A program made the translations under genes and the position numbers. The notes under the pieces are model-generated. The model had not been told where the DNA came from. It worked only from the letters and a program-made list of their open reading frames with translations, and did no database searches. 64,000 nt of DNA, taken from NCBI RefSeq assembly GCF_028476545.1, contig NW_026733926.1, positions 1 through 64,000 on the forward strand. The letters run 5' to 3'. The stretch is from Physella acuta. Its lineage: Eukaryota; Mollusca; Gastropoda; Physidae. Below, one piece after another: positions 1 through 10,964 of the stretch (positions within the stretch are counted from its first letter, which is position 1; the number at the start of each line of letters is the position of its first letter).

Positions 1-295
1 ATACATCACTGTACCCTATCTGGAATACCCAGACATCATTCCACTGTACCCTATTCAACAGGCCATTGAGCACAAATGTCGATAAGTTCTCAGCTAGCGT
101 TATTTTCATTAGTCGGGGTGTCTCCGTGCTTCTCATGAATAGGATCGATGACTTTTCATTGTTTCGTTCGTCTCTTGACTTTGGGCACTGTGAAGGGTAA
201 GTCAGGGGGCTGGGCAGAAAATGAGGGTTTGTTTTCAGATGAACAACGGTACCGGAAAGACTAAATTATTGTTGCCTCGTAACAAAAAATAGAAA
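1..295. other. Unclassified non-coding stretch
   Basis: No gene or known repeat is visible. Near the left edge a short phrase (CACTGTACCCTAT) occurs twice about 36 bp apart, which suggests a degenerate direct repeat. Confidence 0.4.
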
Positions 296-296
296 G

Positions 297-505
297 GGGT
301 CGCCGTGGCCTAGCGGTAGAGAGCTTGACTGTTAAACTATAAGTCTCGCGTTTGTATCGAGTTTTTTTTAAATCATTAGAACGTCCCTGAGTGTACCCAG
401 CTCAGATGGTGGTACCTAACTCACGTTAGGGAAACAAAAAGTGGCTGGGCGTAGTGTTGACCACCTGCCCCACGTATCTTGGGCACGAACGGGAAAAGCT
501 GATAA
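297..505 (+). mobile_element. SINE family 1 copy (tRNA-derived head plus conserved core)
   Basis: The head carries a pol III A-box-like TGGCCTAGCGG. The B box is degenerate. It is followed by the core shared with the other family 1 copies: a CGTCCCTGAGT phrase, an ACCCAGCTC phrase, a GGTACCTAACTCACGTTAGG phrase, then GGCTGGGC and GTTGACCAC. The 3' third is diverged. The anticodon-arm region (ACTGTTAAACTATAAGT) resembles tRNA-Asn; this is an inference from memory. The element is non-coding and depends on a LINE for mobility. Confidence 0.75.
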
Positions 506-1290
506 ACAAAAATATAAATGGGATAGTGGTGACATACAGCAATATGGATTCAACTTGACTCAAAGCTTAGTTCTTGAGCGAGTCTGTAGTTTTCAATTCC
601 ATTATCACGACTAAATTGTTATATTTGTACGCAGCCCTGTATTATGAGAGCAAAAACTGTGCATCATTTTCAGTCCAAAGAGTCAGAAAAAAAAATTTTT
701 AAAAATTAAAAAAAAAAAAACAACTCCTGTTTGAGCTTGATCATCAACTGTTTTGTGCAGCCTGGCATCAACTGGGCGATAGCCAACTCGGCAAGACCAA
801 CACGACGATAACTCACTGAACGATCTATTACCTAGGTATTGTTTTTGAAGGACAACTAAATCAATATATTTTAATTAAAAACACTTGACTGTGGTTCGAG
901 TTGAATTACGGAGTACTTCGGAATATGTCTTCATGTTGCAGCTAAGCGGAAATATTTTCATTTTGTTATTAACATTCCGATGTTACAATTGTAATTATTA
1001 TAAAGCCAATAACGAAGCTTAATTATTTAATATTTTAATAGGGCAATAATGCCACTTCTGGCAATACCTTCCTCTAAGTCATGCATATTGATCAGCCAAT
1101 TTGTGTGCTAGCAGCTGAAAACTTAATAAGTTTCGACATTATTTTTTATTTGCTGCATTTGACTAAAAAGGGTTAATTTTAAAACGGCAATTAGATGAAA
1201 AAAATATATATTTAAAATGAAATTTGTTTTACTCTACGTCATATGAATTTGCATCTATTAATATCGCGGTCTTGGCTGTCGTGCTGGTGA
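506..1290. other. Unclassified AT-rich non-coding DNA
   Basis: No open frame of note and no recognisable element. It includes short A runs near 690-720. I see nothing else in it. Confidence 0.4.
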
Positions 1291-1297
1291 CTATGTT

Positions 1298-1425
1298 GGG
1301 TTACTGTTACTGACATAATTTTGGGTTACTGTTACTGACATAATTTTGGGTTACTGTTACTGACATAATGTAACGTTACTCTTACTGACACATATTATGT
1401 TAGACTACTCTTACTGCCACAGACA
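1298..1425. repeat. 25-bp tandem repeat
   Basis: Three nearly perfect 25-bp units begin at 1298, 1323 and 1348 (each starts GGGTTACTGTTACTGACATA). About two decayed units follow, still showing the TTACTCTTACTGACA-type phrase. Confidence 0.85.
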
Positions 1426-1429
1426 GCGG

Positions 1430-2545
1430 TAAAACTTGGACCGTATAGACACCAGGCTTACAGCCACAGAGAACGTAATGGAAATGTACCATTGTTTTCT
1501 AACTCTCCAGCTGCCTTGGTTTTAAAGTGAGAACCGTTATTTGACGCCAATGCCTGAAATGCCATTAGCGTTTCCTGCAAGGTATTAGAGACTAATTCTA
1601 TAAACACGGGAAAGGTTTTAATGTTTGTATTTCAGGAAATTCGCTGAAAGTTCTTTCAAATATGTTATTCAAATAGCACAACGACCATCAACATCATGAA
1701 TATCTACCCTTCAAACACATTTAAACTGTCGATTGATTTTTGTGTAACACTTTTTAAGTTAGCTCTAGCTATTTGTGTTTTCGCTTCATTTTATTCATAA
1801 TCCTTTACCAAATGTTTTAATAATGAGTAGATAATCAACGTACATTTGTTAAAAAAATATGAATTATAAAACACATCTTGGTCAAACACTCGATTTTTCA
1901 AAAACTGAGCAATCGAATTACATAGTTCTCAAAACAAAAAGTAAATAAAAAAACAAAAATGACTTCATTTCACCCAAAACGGAAGTATTTCGTTGGTCCC
2001 GAGTTGTAAATATTCTATTCACTAGACGTATTTAGCATAATATTACTTCCCCACTACGAAGAAAAGCCTATTTATGTAAATGTCATATCCCTAGATCTTT
2101 TGCCAAAGTGCGGTCGTTAAAACAGTACAAATGTGGCATCGATTACTTCCCATGTGTATTGTATGCATGAGTTACCGCCCGTTGCTGTTATGGTGTGGTG
2201 TTGGAAAAATAACTCTTCAATCAGTGTAGGCCTTTTTTTCACCTGGTGCAGTCTAATTAATTGTTAATTAATCTTGCGAATGTCCTCTCAAGCTGGCTTA
2301 GATGCCGCGTTCTCCGATTATTTTAGCGGTAATTCCAATTAGGCTTTAATCATACACATACTTTGGTGCTACTTTTCTTGTAGTTATTGGCAACATCATT
2401 TGATAGGTTTTAATTATTTTTTTTTTTGCATGCTGCCATACACCTTTAACACAGTAATTAACATAATACTGGTACAATGTTTCATTTACCAAGGTTATAT
2501 ATAGCTGGTAATATTTAATGCAGTACTATACTATTACATTAAAAT
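1430..2545. other. Unclassified AT-rich non-coding DNA
   Basis: No gene or repeat family recognised. Short T and A runs only. Confidence 0.4.
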
Positions 2546-2549
2546 AATG

Positions 2550-3090
2550 CTTGATGAGCATTCGATACAAAATTTGATCAAATCATTAAAGCAACCTATG
2601 ACATATTATGTGATACAATCTTTGATGCAGTCTTAGATATATTTGTTAAAATAGTTGATAATTTTGTTGATAACATCTGAGGGACAATCTAACGCTATTT
2701 TTGATGAGTTTTCGACACACTCTTTAGTACAATCGCAATCATTGATACAATCATTGATACAATCATTGATACAATCTTTGATACAATCATTGATACAATC
2801 TTTGATACAATCTTTGATAAATCTTTGATACAATCTTTTATACAATCTTTGATACAATCTTTGATACAATCTTTGATACAATTTTTGATACAATCTTTGA
2901 TACAATCGTTGATAAACTATTTGAAACTATTTTTATTATATTATAATACAATATTTGTCATAATCTTTAATAGTCTTCAACACACACTAAATGCAATATT
3001 TTGATGCATTCTTTGATACAATCTTTGATGTATTTTCGATACAAGCTTTGATACAATCTTAGTAGCAGTCTTCAGCACATTCTTCAATCC
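2550..3090. repeat. 12-bp tandem repeat (TTGATACAATCT/A)
   Basis: The core at about 2730-2920 is a near-regular array of the 12-bp unit TTGATACAATCT with TTGATACAATCA variants. Flanks on both sides hold increasingly decayed units (2550-2690 and 2950-3070), the usual picture of an array that is young in the middle and old at its edges. Open frames across it are read-through of the period-12 repeat and are not genes. Confidence 0.85.
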
Positions 3091-3124
3091 TCACTCCTAG
3101 GTTTTCTTTGCACACAACAACCGT

Positions 3125-3640
3125 TATAATTATATAGTGAATGATGGGGGGGGGGGGGGTAGTGGGAAAGAAAAAAAATGGCGGGTAGGTATTGTGAAGG
3201 GAGAAAACCTCTATGGAATTTCACATGTGATTGTGAGTACTGGAGTAAGTAGATCGATTTCACCCAGCTCAGTCTGGTGGGGAGAACGAGTGGGGGAGGG
3301 GGGGGGGGGGTTGAGAGGGGGGGGGGAGGAATGTTACCGTGTAGGACGTGGGTGGGGGTAGTGGAGGACCGTCACCGGGTAGGTGGGGTTGGTGGATGGT
3401 GATCGTTCTGTGAGAGGAGTAGCGAACCGGGAGGTGGGAGGAGGGGATTTACGTGCAGGAGGGCGAGGAGGGATCGTCGTGTGAGGGGGCGGAGGGGAGT
3501 TATCGGGTCCGAGGATGGGGTGGGGGGGGGAGTTGGAATCGTCAATAAAGAGGGGTAGGGAAGGGGGTGGATCGTCGTGTGTGTGGGGGGGGGGAGTCCT
3601 CGGGTGTGAGTTGGGGTGGTTGTGTAGAAATACAATTCAT
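3125..3640. repeat. G-rich low-complexity tract
   Basis: Runs of 7-13 G alternate with short GTGTAGG/GAGGATCG phrases. It has strong purine/GC skew on the plus strand and a weak repeated phrase (GGATCGTCGTGTG occurs twice). The tract has G-quadruplex potential by base composition; this was not computed. Confidence 0.75.
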
Positions 3641-3708
3641 CACGGAACAGGGTGGTCTTGTGCATGCCTGAATGTAATCAACGAAAGTGACGGTTCGATA
3701 ATCAGGTC

Positions 3709-4875
3709 ATTTGTTTTCTCATCGGTCCCGGTTAGACTGTGAAGCCATTTGTTTTCTCATTGGTCCGGTTAGACTGTGAAGCCATTTGTTTTCTCATCGG
3801 TCCGGTTAGACTGTGAAGCCATTTGTTTTCTCATTGGTCCGGTTAGACTGTGAAGCCATTTGTTTTCTCATCGGTCCGGTTAGACTGTGAAGCCATTTGT
3901 TTTCTCATCGGTCCGGTTAGACTGTGAAGCCATTTGTTTTCTCATCGGTCCGGTTAGACTGTGAAGCCATTTGTTTTCCTCATCGGTCCGGTTAGACTGT
4001 GAAGCCATTTGTTTTCTCATTGGTCCGGTTTGACTGTAAAGTCATTTGTTTTCTCATCGGTCCGGTTAGACTGTGAAGCCATTTGTTTTCTCATCGTCCG
4101 GTTAGACTGTGAAGCCATTTGTTTTCTCATCGGTCCGGTTAGACTGTGAAGCCATTTGTTTTCTCATCGGTCCGGTTAGACTGTGAAGCCATTTGTTTTC
4201 TCATCGGTCCGGTTAGACTGTGAAGCCATTTGTTTTCTCATCGGTCCGGTTAGACTGTGAAGCCATTTGTTTTCTCATCGGTCCGGTTAGACTGTGAAGC
4301 CATTTGTTTTCTCATCGGTCCGGTTAGACTGTGAAGCCATTTGTTTCTCATCGGTCCGGTTAGACTGTGAAGCCATTTGTTTTCTCATCGGTCCGGTTAG
4401 ACTGTGAAGCCATTTGTTTTCTCATCGGTCCGGTTAGACTGTGAAGCCATTTGTTTTCTCATCGGTCCGGTTAGACTGTGAAGCCATTTGTTTTCTCATC
4501 GGTCCGGTTAGACTGTGAAGCCATTTGTTTTCTCATCGGTCCGGTTAGACTGTGAAGCCATTTGTTTTCTCATCGGTCCGGTTAGACTGTGAAGCCATTT
4601 GTTTTCTCATCGGTCCGGTTAGACTGTGAAGCCATTTGTTTTCTCATCGGTCCGGTTAGACTGTGAAGCCATTTGTTTTCTCATCGGTCCGGTTAGACTG
4701 TGAAGCCATTTGTTTTCTCATCGGTCCGGTTAGACTGTGAAGCCATTTGTTTTTCTCATCCGGTCCGGTTAGACTGTGAAGCCATTTGTTTTCTCATCGG
4801 TCCGGTTAGACTGTGAAGCCATTTGTTTTCTCATCGGTCCGGTTAGACTGTGAAGCCATTTGTGAAGCCATTTGT
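3709..4875. repeat. 37-bp satellite, about 31 copies
   Basis: The unit contains CCGGTTAGACTGTGAAGCC followed by ATTTGTTTTCTCATCGGT. Units are almost identical, with occasional CATTGG for CATCGG and single-base length changes. The right edge shows a partial unit (ATTTGTGAAGCCATTTG) that then breaks down. The uniformity implies recent expansion or conversion. Confidence 0.95.
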
Positions 4876-5005
4876 TAGGCTTGAGGCCATTTAAGCGTGG
4901 CTGGTCATTCTCTAGTGAAATAACTTTGTTGTGATACATTATCTGTTATATGGGTTCAATTTATTACTGTTATAATATTTATGATATCTTTATCTTGGTC
5001 ACCTT

Positions 5006-5255
5006 GTGGGGCGGAGTAGTCCAATGGTCGAGCATAAGACTGCTAACCGGATAGTCTCGAGTTCGAATACGGGTTCAAGTGCGTAGAGCGTCCCTGAGGC
5101 CACCCAGCTCTAATGGGTACCTAACTCAATTTCGGGAAAGTAAAGGCGGCTGGGCAACCACGCTGTCACAATATATGCCTAAGTCAAAGGACAGGTGAAC
5201 TCTACTTCACTTGGACCGTCAGGTTCGAAAAGAGAACTTTACTTTTACTTTACTT
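5006..5255 (+). mobile_element. SINE family 1 copy, nearly full length
   Basis: It has the tRNA-like head with an A-box-like segment (GTAGTCCAATGGTCGAGC) and a clear B box (GAGTTCGAATACG). The core follows (CCACCCAGCTC, GGGTACCTAACTCA, AAAGGCGGCTGGGC), then the 3' region (GGTGAACTCTACTTCACTTG, CCGTCAGGTTCGAAA). It ends in a CTTTACTTTTACTTTAC tail. It is the best copy in the window for defining the family 3' end. Confidence 0.85.
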
Positions 5256-5520
5256 GTTGGAAATGACTTATAAACATATCGACTTAACACATATTATTTG
5301 TATGTGCTTTTATTGTATATCATGCTCGTTGCTGGCTTGTTATAACGTTTTCAATGGCGATTATCTCCCTTCTGTTGGTTCATTCCCATCAACAAACCGT
5401 CACTGAAATCTAAGAACTCTGAACTTCTCTGAGTTTTAGTGTACCTTGCCTGTCTTGATCATCGCTACAGTGTATTGTTACTATTTCAGTCAGTCACGTG
5501 ATGAAGGTCACGTGGCACGG

Positions 5521-5720
5521 TGTGTGTGTGGGGGGGGGGGGGGGGGCGGTCAAACTTCTAGCGCCCCGAGTGATTAGACAGCGTTGGTGTGTTTGTCCAC
5601 AGACACCCCCCCCCCCCTCTCGCTATTGATCACGGTAAATCACGCGACGGTGGCAACTGTCACGTTGTGTATCGAGCCTTCCATCACCCCTACCCCCCCC
5701 CCCCCCCACACACACACACC
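5521..5720. repeat. Complementary poly-purine/pyrimidine pair around a unique core
   Basis: A (TG)n tract running into about 18 G (5521-5546) is answered by about 15 C running into (AC)n (5692-5719). The two are reverse complements with about 145 bp between, including a further C run at 5606-5617. The arms could pair as a hairpin or adopt triplex or quadruplex forms. Known functions for such pairs vary; none is shown here. Confidence 0.6.
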
Positions 5721-5997
5721 AAAAGCAGAACCCTATTTGTTTAATTGAAAGACAGTTTGTGTTCCTGACAGAACCGTGCCCTGTCGGAAATCAAACAAGT
5801 TGCTTCACTCCTTGACGACACCGAAGTTATCGTTTTTTTTTTTCTTTTCTTCTCTTCGGCGTGTCGCTCTTTAAAGTGATTAATTAGGTGTGAGAGTGAC
5901 GCTTGACTTTAAAGGCGCTTGAAAGATGAAGTCATAGTTTGACATTTCCCGGGCGGGTTGAAAGATAGAAGCAAAGTTTTACTTGAAGGGATTTTGG

Positions 5998-6240
5998 GTA
6001 TTTGGATTATATCTATTTGGATTATATCTATTTGGATTATATCTATTTGGGTTATATCTATTTGGGTTATATTTATTTGGATTTATATCTATTTGGATTA
6101 TATCTATTTGGATTATATTTATTTGGATTATGTCTATTTGGATTATGTCTATTTTGATTATATCTATTTGGATTATATCTATTTGGATTATATCCATTTG
6201 GATTATGTCTACTTGTATTATGTCAATTTTGATTTTGTCA
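5998..6240. repeat. 15-bp tandem repeat (GGATTATATCTATTT)
   Basis: About 16 units with single-base variants (GGGTTATATC, GGATTATGTC). Decayed units lie at the right edge. All three forward frames and one reverse frame stay open because the period is 15. The resulting YLDYI-type and IWIIS-type peptides are artefacts. Confidence 0.9.
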
Positions 6241-6387
6241 AACTGAAAGACAGTTAATAATGATAACACAAGTATTCCCAAATATGTTTAAAAAAATATA
6301 AAGTCAAATGAAACAGTACTCAAATGTTTATATTGTTGTACATAGTGTTTTTTCTATTTTTTAAAATGTGCCATAGACATATATTTT

Positions 6388-6635
6388 AGGGACGAAGTGG
6401 CCTAGCGGTAGAGACCCAAGACTGCAAACCCGTAAGTCTACAATTCGATTCCGCGTTCAAGTCTGTAGACCGTCACCGAATCCCACCCAACTCTGATGGG
6501 TACCTAAATCACGTTAGTGAAAGTAAAGGCGGCTGACCACACTATCTCTTCATATGCCCAGGTCAAAGAAACTGATGAACTCTACATCACTTGTCCTACA
6601 GACCGTCATTTTTGGAGGGGAAACTTTACTTTTAC
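6388..6635 (+). mobile_element. SINE family 1 copy, nearly full length
   Basis: The A box TGGCCTAGCGGTAGAG is present; the B-box region (ACAATTCGATTCC) is recognisable. The core phrases CACCCAACTCTGATGGGTAC and AAAGGCGGCTGACCACAC, and the 3' end (GATGAACTCTACATCACTTG, then AAACTTTACTTTTAC) are in family order. Confidence 0.85.
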
Positions 6636-6792
6636 GTTTATATTGTCCCGAAGTCTTCCGCCAGTGCATTACTAAGCTTTATCATTTGTATTTATCATTT
6701 GACATATGAGGACTGGTGTAGATTTACATTGAGAGTTATTTTTCACTCTGAAGATGTGTACATATACGGCTTTGTGCGTTGTTTTTTTATTT

Positions 6793-6935
6793 GGCCTCAG
6801 GACATGTAATTTACAGCGTCAGTTTACCTTTCCATGTTCGCTTTAGTATTACAGTTTTTTTCATCGGCTTGTGAGGACTGATACAGAAATACAATAGTAA
6901 TACTTCTTTTTGACATGTACTTTTATTCATTTTAG
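6793..6935. repeat. Dispersed repeat D, copy 1
   Basis: It begins around GCCTCAGGACATGTAATTT and continues through TTACAGCGTCAGTTT, CATGTTCGCTTTAGTATTAC and GTGAGGACTGATACAGAA. The same order recurs at 7307 and 47461. Family unknown; no terminal repeats seen. Confidence 0.75.
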
Positions 6936-7097
6936 ATGGTTTATTTTATACATAATACAATACATAATTACAATTTTGTTTATTAACCTGACATTTCAAC
7001 ATGCGCAATTAAATTATTTTTTCTTCTCTCTGTTGAAAAGTATTTTTTTTCTTTTACAATTTAAATTTTAAATTTTAATCCTAAAATAGTGATTGAT

Positions 7098-7138
<41 letters not shown>
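7098..7138. repeat. Poly-T tract of about 40 bp
   Basis: Uninterrupted T run followed by other T-rich short runs to about 7180. It could be the remains of a poly-A tail of a minus-strand retroposon, but no body is recognised next to it. Confidence 0.8.
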
Positions 7139-7140
<2 letters not shown>

Positions 7141-7306
7141 AATTTAAGAAAGCTAATATTATTATTATTTTTTTTTTACAATTTATAATTTTATTTAAGG
7201 GATTAAAATATGAAATGCTTCACAGAATAACAAGACGATAGTTTATTTTAGTTAATGAGAACAATATACCCACCATTCTAGTCTGTTGATTTTTTTTCTT
7301 TTCTTT

Positions 7307-7398
7307 GCCTCAGACATGTAATTTACAGCGTCAGTTTGCCTAGCATGTTCGCTTTAGTATTACAGTTTTCATTATCGGCTTTTGAGGACTGATACAGA
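7307..7398. repeat. Dispersed repeat D, copy 2, interrupted
   Basis: It matches copy 1 from GCCTCAGACATGTAATTTAC to GAGGACTGATACAGA and then stops abruptly where the next element begins with TCTATAA. Copies 1 and 3 continue differently there, so this is an insertion junction. Confidence 0.75.
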
Positions 7399-8030
7399 TC
7401 TATAAAAATCGTTTCTCTGTCTGTGTATGTATCTATGTATCTATCTATGTATCTGTTGGAAACGCTTTTACTATAGAGAAAACACAGAGTAAAAACATAC
7501 ACAGTAATACGAAAAAACTAAACGTGACGTCATATAGTAAGGAAAAACGTCTCCAACCGAAAAAAAAAAAACACACAATAATATGACGTCATTGATTCTC
7601 GAGTAAACAATGAATTAAAAGCAAATTATGTCTAATCTTAAAAGTGGTTTGCGTGAAAAGTTTTCATTCACGCATCTCTTTTGTTAGAGGCGAAGCCCCC
7701 CCCCCCCCCCCTTAAGAACGTCTAAGCCTCACCCCCTCAAAGAAATGACATCATCGATACTCTATAATAAAAACACTAACATTACGGCCTAATTAATGTG
7801 CCTTATCTTAAAAGTGGTTTGGGTGGAGCTTATTTCATGCAAAGCCCCCCCCCCCCCCCCCCCCCGTTGAACGTCTAAGCCCGAACCCCCCCCCCCCCCC
7901 CCCTCCCCCAAAACAAATATAATTTATATGGAAAATATACAGTTTTACCAGTGTCGGCCTACCCCGCCCCAGATAATTTCATTGATTCAAGTGTCCCACC
8001 CCTGGAAAAAAAAGTCTGAAAGAAACACTG
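7399..8030 (+). mobile_element. Helitron-like composite element X with C tracts (plus copy)
   Basis: The left end starts TCTATAAAAATCG directly after an A, as expected for a Helitron 5' end (TC in an A|T target). Inside are TGACGTCA motifs (about 7528 and 7583) and two related internal modules of about 170 bp, each with an AAAAGTGGTTTG phrase and a long C run followed by GAACGTCTAAGCC. The end holds the right part of a family B MITE finishing GTCTGAAAGAAACACTG at 8030. No CTRR 3' end was located, so the right limit is uncertain. A relative lies in inverse orientation at 60.4-61.3 kb. Confidence 0.55.
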
Positions 8031-8121
8031 CGTGAGTGAGGTTTATCGGCCAAAAGTAGTAAACGGGGTCTATTGTATAGAGTAGGCTCTAATTTAGTCT
8101 GTGTGATCTTACAAATGCGAC

Positions 8122-8230
8122 CAGTGTTTCTTTCAGATATTTTCCTCCCCAGACGGGGGAAGGATACTTGTAATTTTTCGGAGGGGTTTTGTTTAAATTT
8201 TCTCTTCCTAAATATTAGTAAAGGTTACCA
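8122..8230. mobile_element. MITE family B, left-end fragment
   Basis: It starts with the family terminus CAGTGTTTCTTTCAG and then runs through TTTTCCTCCCCAGACGGGGG and a GGAGGGG stretch. No matching right terminus follows, so this is a truncated copy. Confidence 0.65.
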
Positions 8231-8885
8231 ATAGATACTAAAGTGGCCCACGCTTTTCTTTATAGTAATTGAAATAGTAGTCTATAATTTATTTTCTACT
8301 TTTTAGTGCATTATTAGATAAAAGCTTGTTAATAAATTGTTTTTTATGAAATTGTTTTAGTACTTTACATGTTTTTATTTACAATAGAGTTACAGGATAA
8401 CAAACAGGACTTATAAAAGCTTGTTATTAAAACGTTTTTTATGAAAAAAAAAAATTTTCTTACTTTTAGTAATGTAAGAAATGCGAGAGGCACAGAACAT
8501 TTTATTATTTGTAAAAACTCATAATTATATCAAAGAAGTATTCATAACCACTAGAGGTTTTCTGTATAAATTAAAGTCAAAAGTTTATTCCATGTTTCAG
8601 CAAATTAACATTATATACAATTTTAATATTTCAATTAATACTAAAAAAGTGAAAACTGTGACAATAATTTTTTTTCTCATTAGTATTGTTTTTCTCAGTA
8701 TTTTAAAGGCATGCGTTAACGTACCCCTTGACTATGTTTTTGTGCGAAATGGGAAGTAACTTAAACACTTTAAATATTCGATGTCAAGCAATTTAAACTT
8801 TTCAGTATGCCAAAACTTTTTATAAAATACAGTAATAGGTCTAATTTACGATCTCAATAAATCAATATAAAAATAATATAGTTAA
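8231..8885. other. Unclassified AT-rich non-coding DNA
   Basis: It contains a 92-codon frame at 8481-8759 (+) with no recognisable domain, AT-driven composition and one hydrophobic run. I do not call it a gene. A short phrase (AAAAGCTTGTTAATAAATTG / AAAAGCTTGTTATTAAAACG) repeats about 95 bp apart. Confidence 0.4.
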
Positions 8886-8889
8886 ATAG

Positions 8890-8892
8890 CTT

Positions 8893-8972
<80 letters not shown>
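8890..8972. repeat. (TA)n microsatellite
   Basis: About 80 bp of alternating TA with one break (TATTAT). It is self-complementary and cruciform-capable. Confidence 0.95.
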
Positions 8973-8977
<5 letters not shown>

Positions 8978-9025
8978 TGCTTTTTTATTTTTTACATATG
9001 TGTAAAAGTTTTCGTGTCTCTCCCT

Positions 9026-9112
9026 CACAACCCCCCCCCTCAGAGTCACATAATAACTTCCACCCCTCTCCCCCCCCCCCTCCCCCTCCACACACACACA
9101 CACACACACACA
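9026..9112. repeat. C-rich tract running into (CA)n
   Basis: C runs separated by T, then about 13 CA repeats. This compound C/CA arrangement recurs at 5.7 kb, 41.9 kb and 63.7 kb. Confidence 0.85.
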
Positions 9113-9359
9113 TCGCATTGAAACTCTCTTGAATCTGGTTTCCCATGTACCCATCCGAGGACATAAAATCTTGCGCTTAAAATGTCATCTGTCATTTGAC
9201 ATTTACCGCGGTCGTTACAAAACGCGTTACCGCCCGGCCGACGACGTTGGCGTGATGGTGCGGGGGTCGGCAAATTGCCGGGGACACACACGGTGAAAAC
9301 AATGGTTTAACGCGACTGACAGTCTGACGATACAAAAACACATTTCTGTAGTTGGTCGT

Positions 9360-9925
9360 CGGTCTCTATATGTGAACTGAATGCTGGCTTTAAGTTAAAA
9401 TATGTGAATCATGGGTCTCTATATGTGAACTGAAGGCTGGCTTTAAGTTAAAATATGTGAATCATGGGTCTCTATATGTGAACTGAATCATGGGTCTCTA
9501 TATGTGAACTGATCATGGGTCTCTAGAATCATGGGTCTCTATATGTGAACTGAATGTTGGGTCTCTATATGTGAACTGAATCATGGGTCTCTATATGTGA
9601 ACAGAATCATGGGTCTCTATATGTGAACTGAATGCTGGCTTTAAGTTAAAATATGTGAATCGAAAGCTGGGTCTAAATATGTGAACTGAATTATGGGTCT
9701 CAATATGTGAACAGAATCATGGATCTCTATATGTGAACTGAATGTTGGCTTTAGCTTAAAATATGTGAATCGAAAGTTCGGTCTAAATATGTGAAATGAA
9801 TCATGGTCTCAATGTGTGAACTGAAGGTTAGGTCTAAATGTGTGAATTGAATGTTGAGTTTAAATATGTGCATTTGAATGTTGCCAATGTTGGGCTAAAT
9901 GTATGAGTTGAATGTCATTTTATAA
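9360..9925. repeat. About 26-bp degenerate tandem repeat
   Basis: Units share ATGGGTCTCTATATGTGAAC followed by TGAATC or TGAATGCTGGC. Two longer variants insert TTTAAGTTAAAATATGTGAA. Divergence grows to the right (9700-9925), where GTCTAAATATGTGAA forms dominate. Confidence 0.85.
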
Positions 9926-10121
9926 AACTTGGATATTTGCTTCAACAATCAGAGTATCGTTCATAATAACTCCAGGAACGTTAAAAATTATGCACAGAAG
10001 TGTAAAAAGTCTATAACCGCCATTTTATTTGTTTCGTCTAATTGTTTTATTTTTTAAAATTAGACATATTGTTTTGTATTTTGTTTTTTCGTATATTTGA
10101 TAGCGAAAAGAATTTTGAAAT

Positions 10122-10577
10122 TAGATATAGAGATGTAGATGTAGATGTAGATGTAGATGTAGATGTAGATGTAGATGTAGATGTAGATGTAGATGTAGAT
10201 GTAGATGTAGATGTAGATGTAGATGTAGATGTAGATGTAGATGAAGATGTAGATGTAGATGTAGATGTAGATGTAGATGTAGATGTAGATGTAGATGTAG
10301 ATGTAGATGTAGATGTAGATGTAGATGTAGATGTAGATGTAGATGTAGATGTAGATGTAGATGTAGATGCAGATGCAGATGCAGCTGTAGCTGTAGCTGT
10401 AGATGTAGATGTAGATGTAGATGTAGATGTAGAGATGTAGATGTAGATGTAGATGTAGATGTAGATGGTAGATGTAGATGTAGATGTAGATGTAGATGTA
10501 GATGTAGATGTAGATGTAGATGTAGGTGTAGAAGTAGACATGCAGATGTAGATATGCAGATGTAGATGTAGATGTAT
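10122..10577. repeat. (GATGTA)n hexanucleotide array
   Basis: About 70 units of GATGTA. There is an internal patch of GCAGAT and GCTGTA variants near 10365-10400 and small phase breaks at about 10430 and 10466. Period 6 keeps several frames open (an Asp-Val repeat forward, Ser-Thr and His-Leu repeats reverse). These are not genes. Confidence 0.97.
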
Positions 10578-10787
10578 GTTTTTCTTTGGGTCACATTTGT
10601 ACTTTATTTTGACCAGATGGTATGTTCTGGGGCCTTTGTTAAGGCGAAGTAGAGTTTATGTTTCTCTGTATGTCAGAAGCAGACGAGCCTTGAGGTGGCA
10701 GGCTACATAATAAGCATACTGGGGCACAATTTGTTTATCTACCACATTGAGTGGCTGTTTTGACTAATATATGGCGTAATCATATTA

Positions 10788-10905
10788 AAAGTAAAGTTCC
10801 CCTTTCAAACCTGACGGTCTATAGGGCAAGTGAAGTAGAGTTCACTTGTTTCTGTGACCTCGACATATGAAGAGATAGTGTGATCAGCACTATGCCCAGC
10901 CGCGT
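10788..10905 (-). mobile_element. SINE family 1, 3' half, minus strand
   Basis: Read on the minus strand it gives the family 3' order: GGCTGGGC, a GTGCTGATCACACTATCTC-like phrase, GTGAACTCTACTTCACTTG, ACCGTCAGGTTTGAAA, GGGGAACTTTAC. The tRNA head is absent. A further short fragment of the same 3' part may lie at about 10640-10672. Confidence 0.75.
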
Positions 10906-10964
10906 AATCATTATACTGCAATCAAATACCCCTATACTCTTTTAACAATCATTTCCCCTAAACA

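Noticed and set aside
3709-4875. Possible CRISPR-like array (37-bp repeats)
   Set aside because: Units are directly adjacent without unique spacers, and the context is eukaryotic.
8481-8759. 92-codon frame with a hydrophobic segment
   Set aside because: AT-driven composition, no domain, no splice or transcript evidence.
10042-10594. Asp-Val, Ser-Thr and His-Leu repeat proteins
   Set aside because: Read-through of the GATGTA array on both strands; no unique domain attached.
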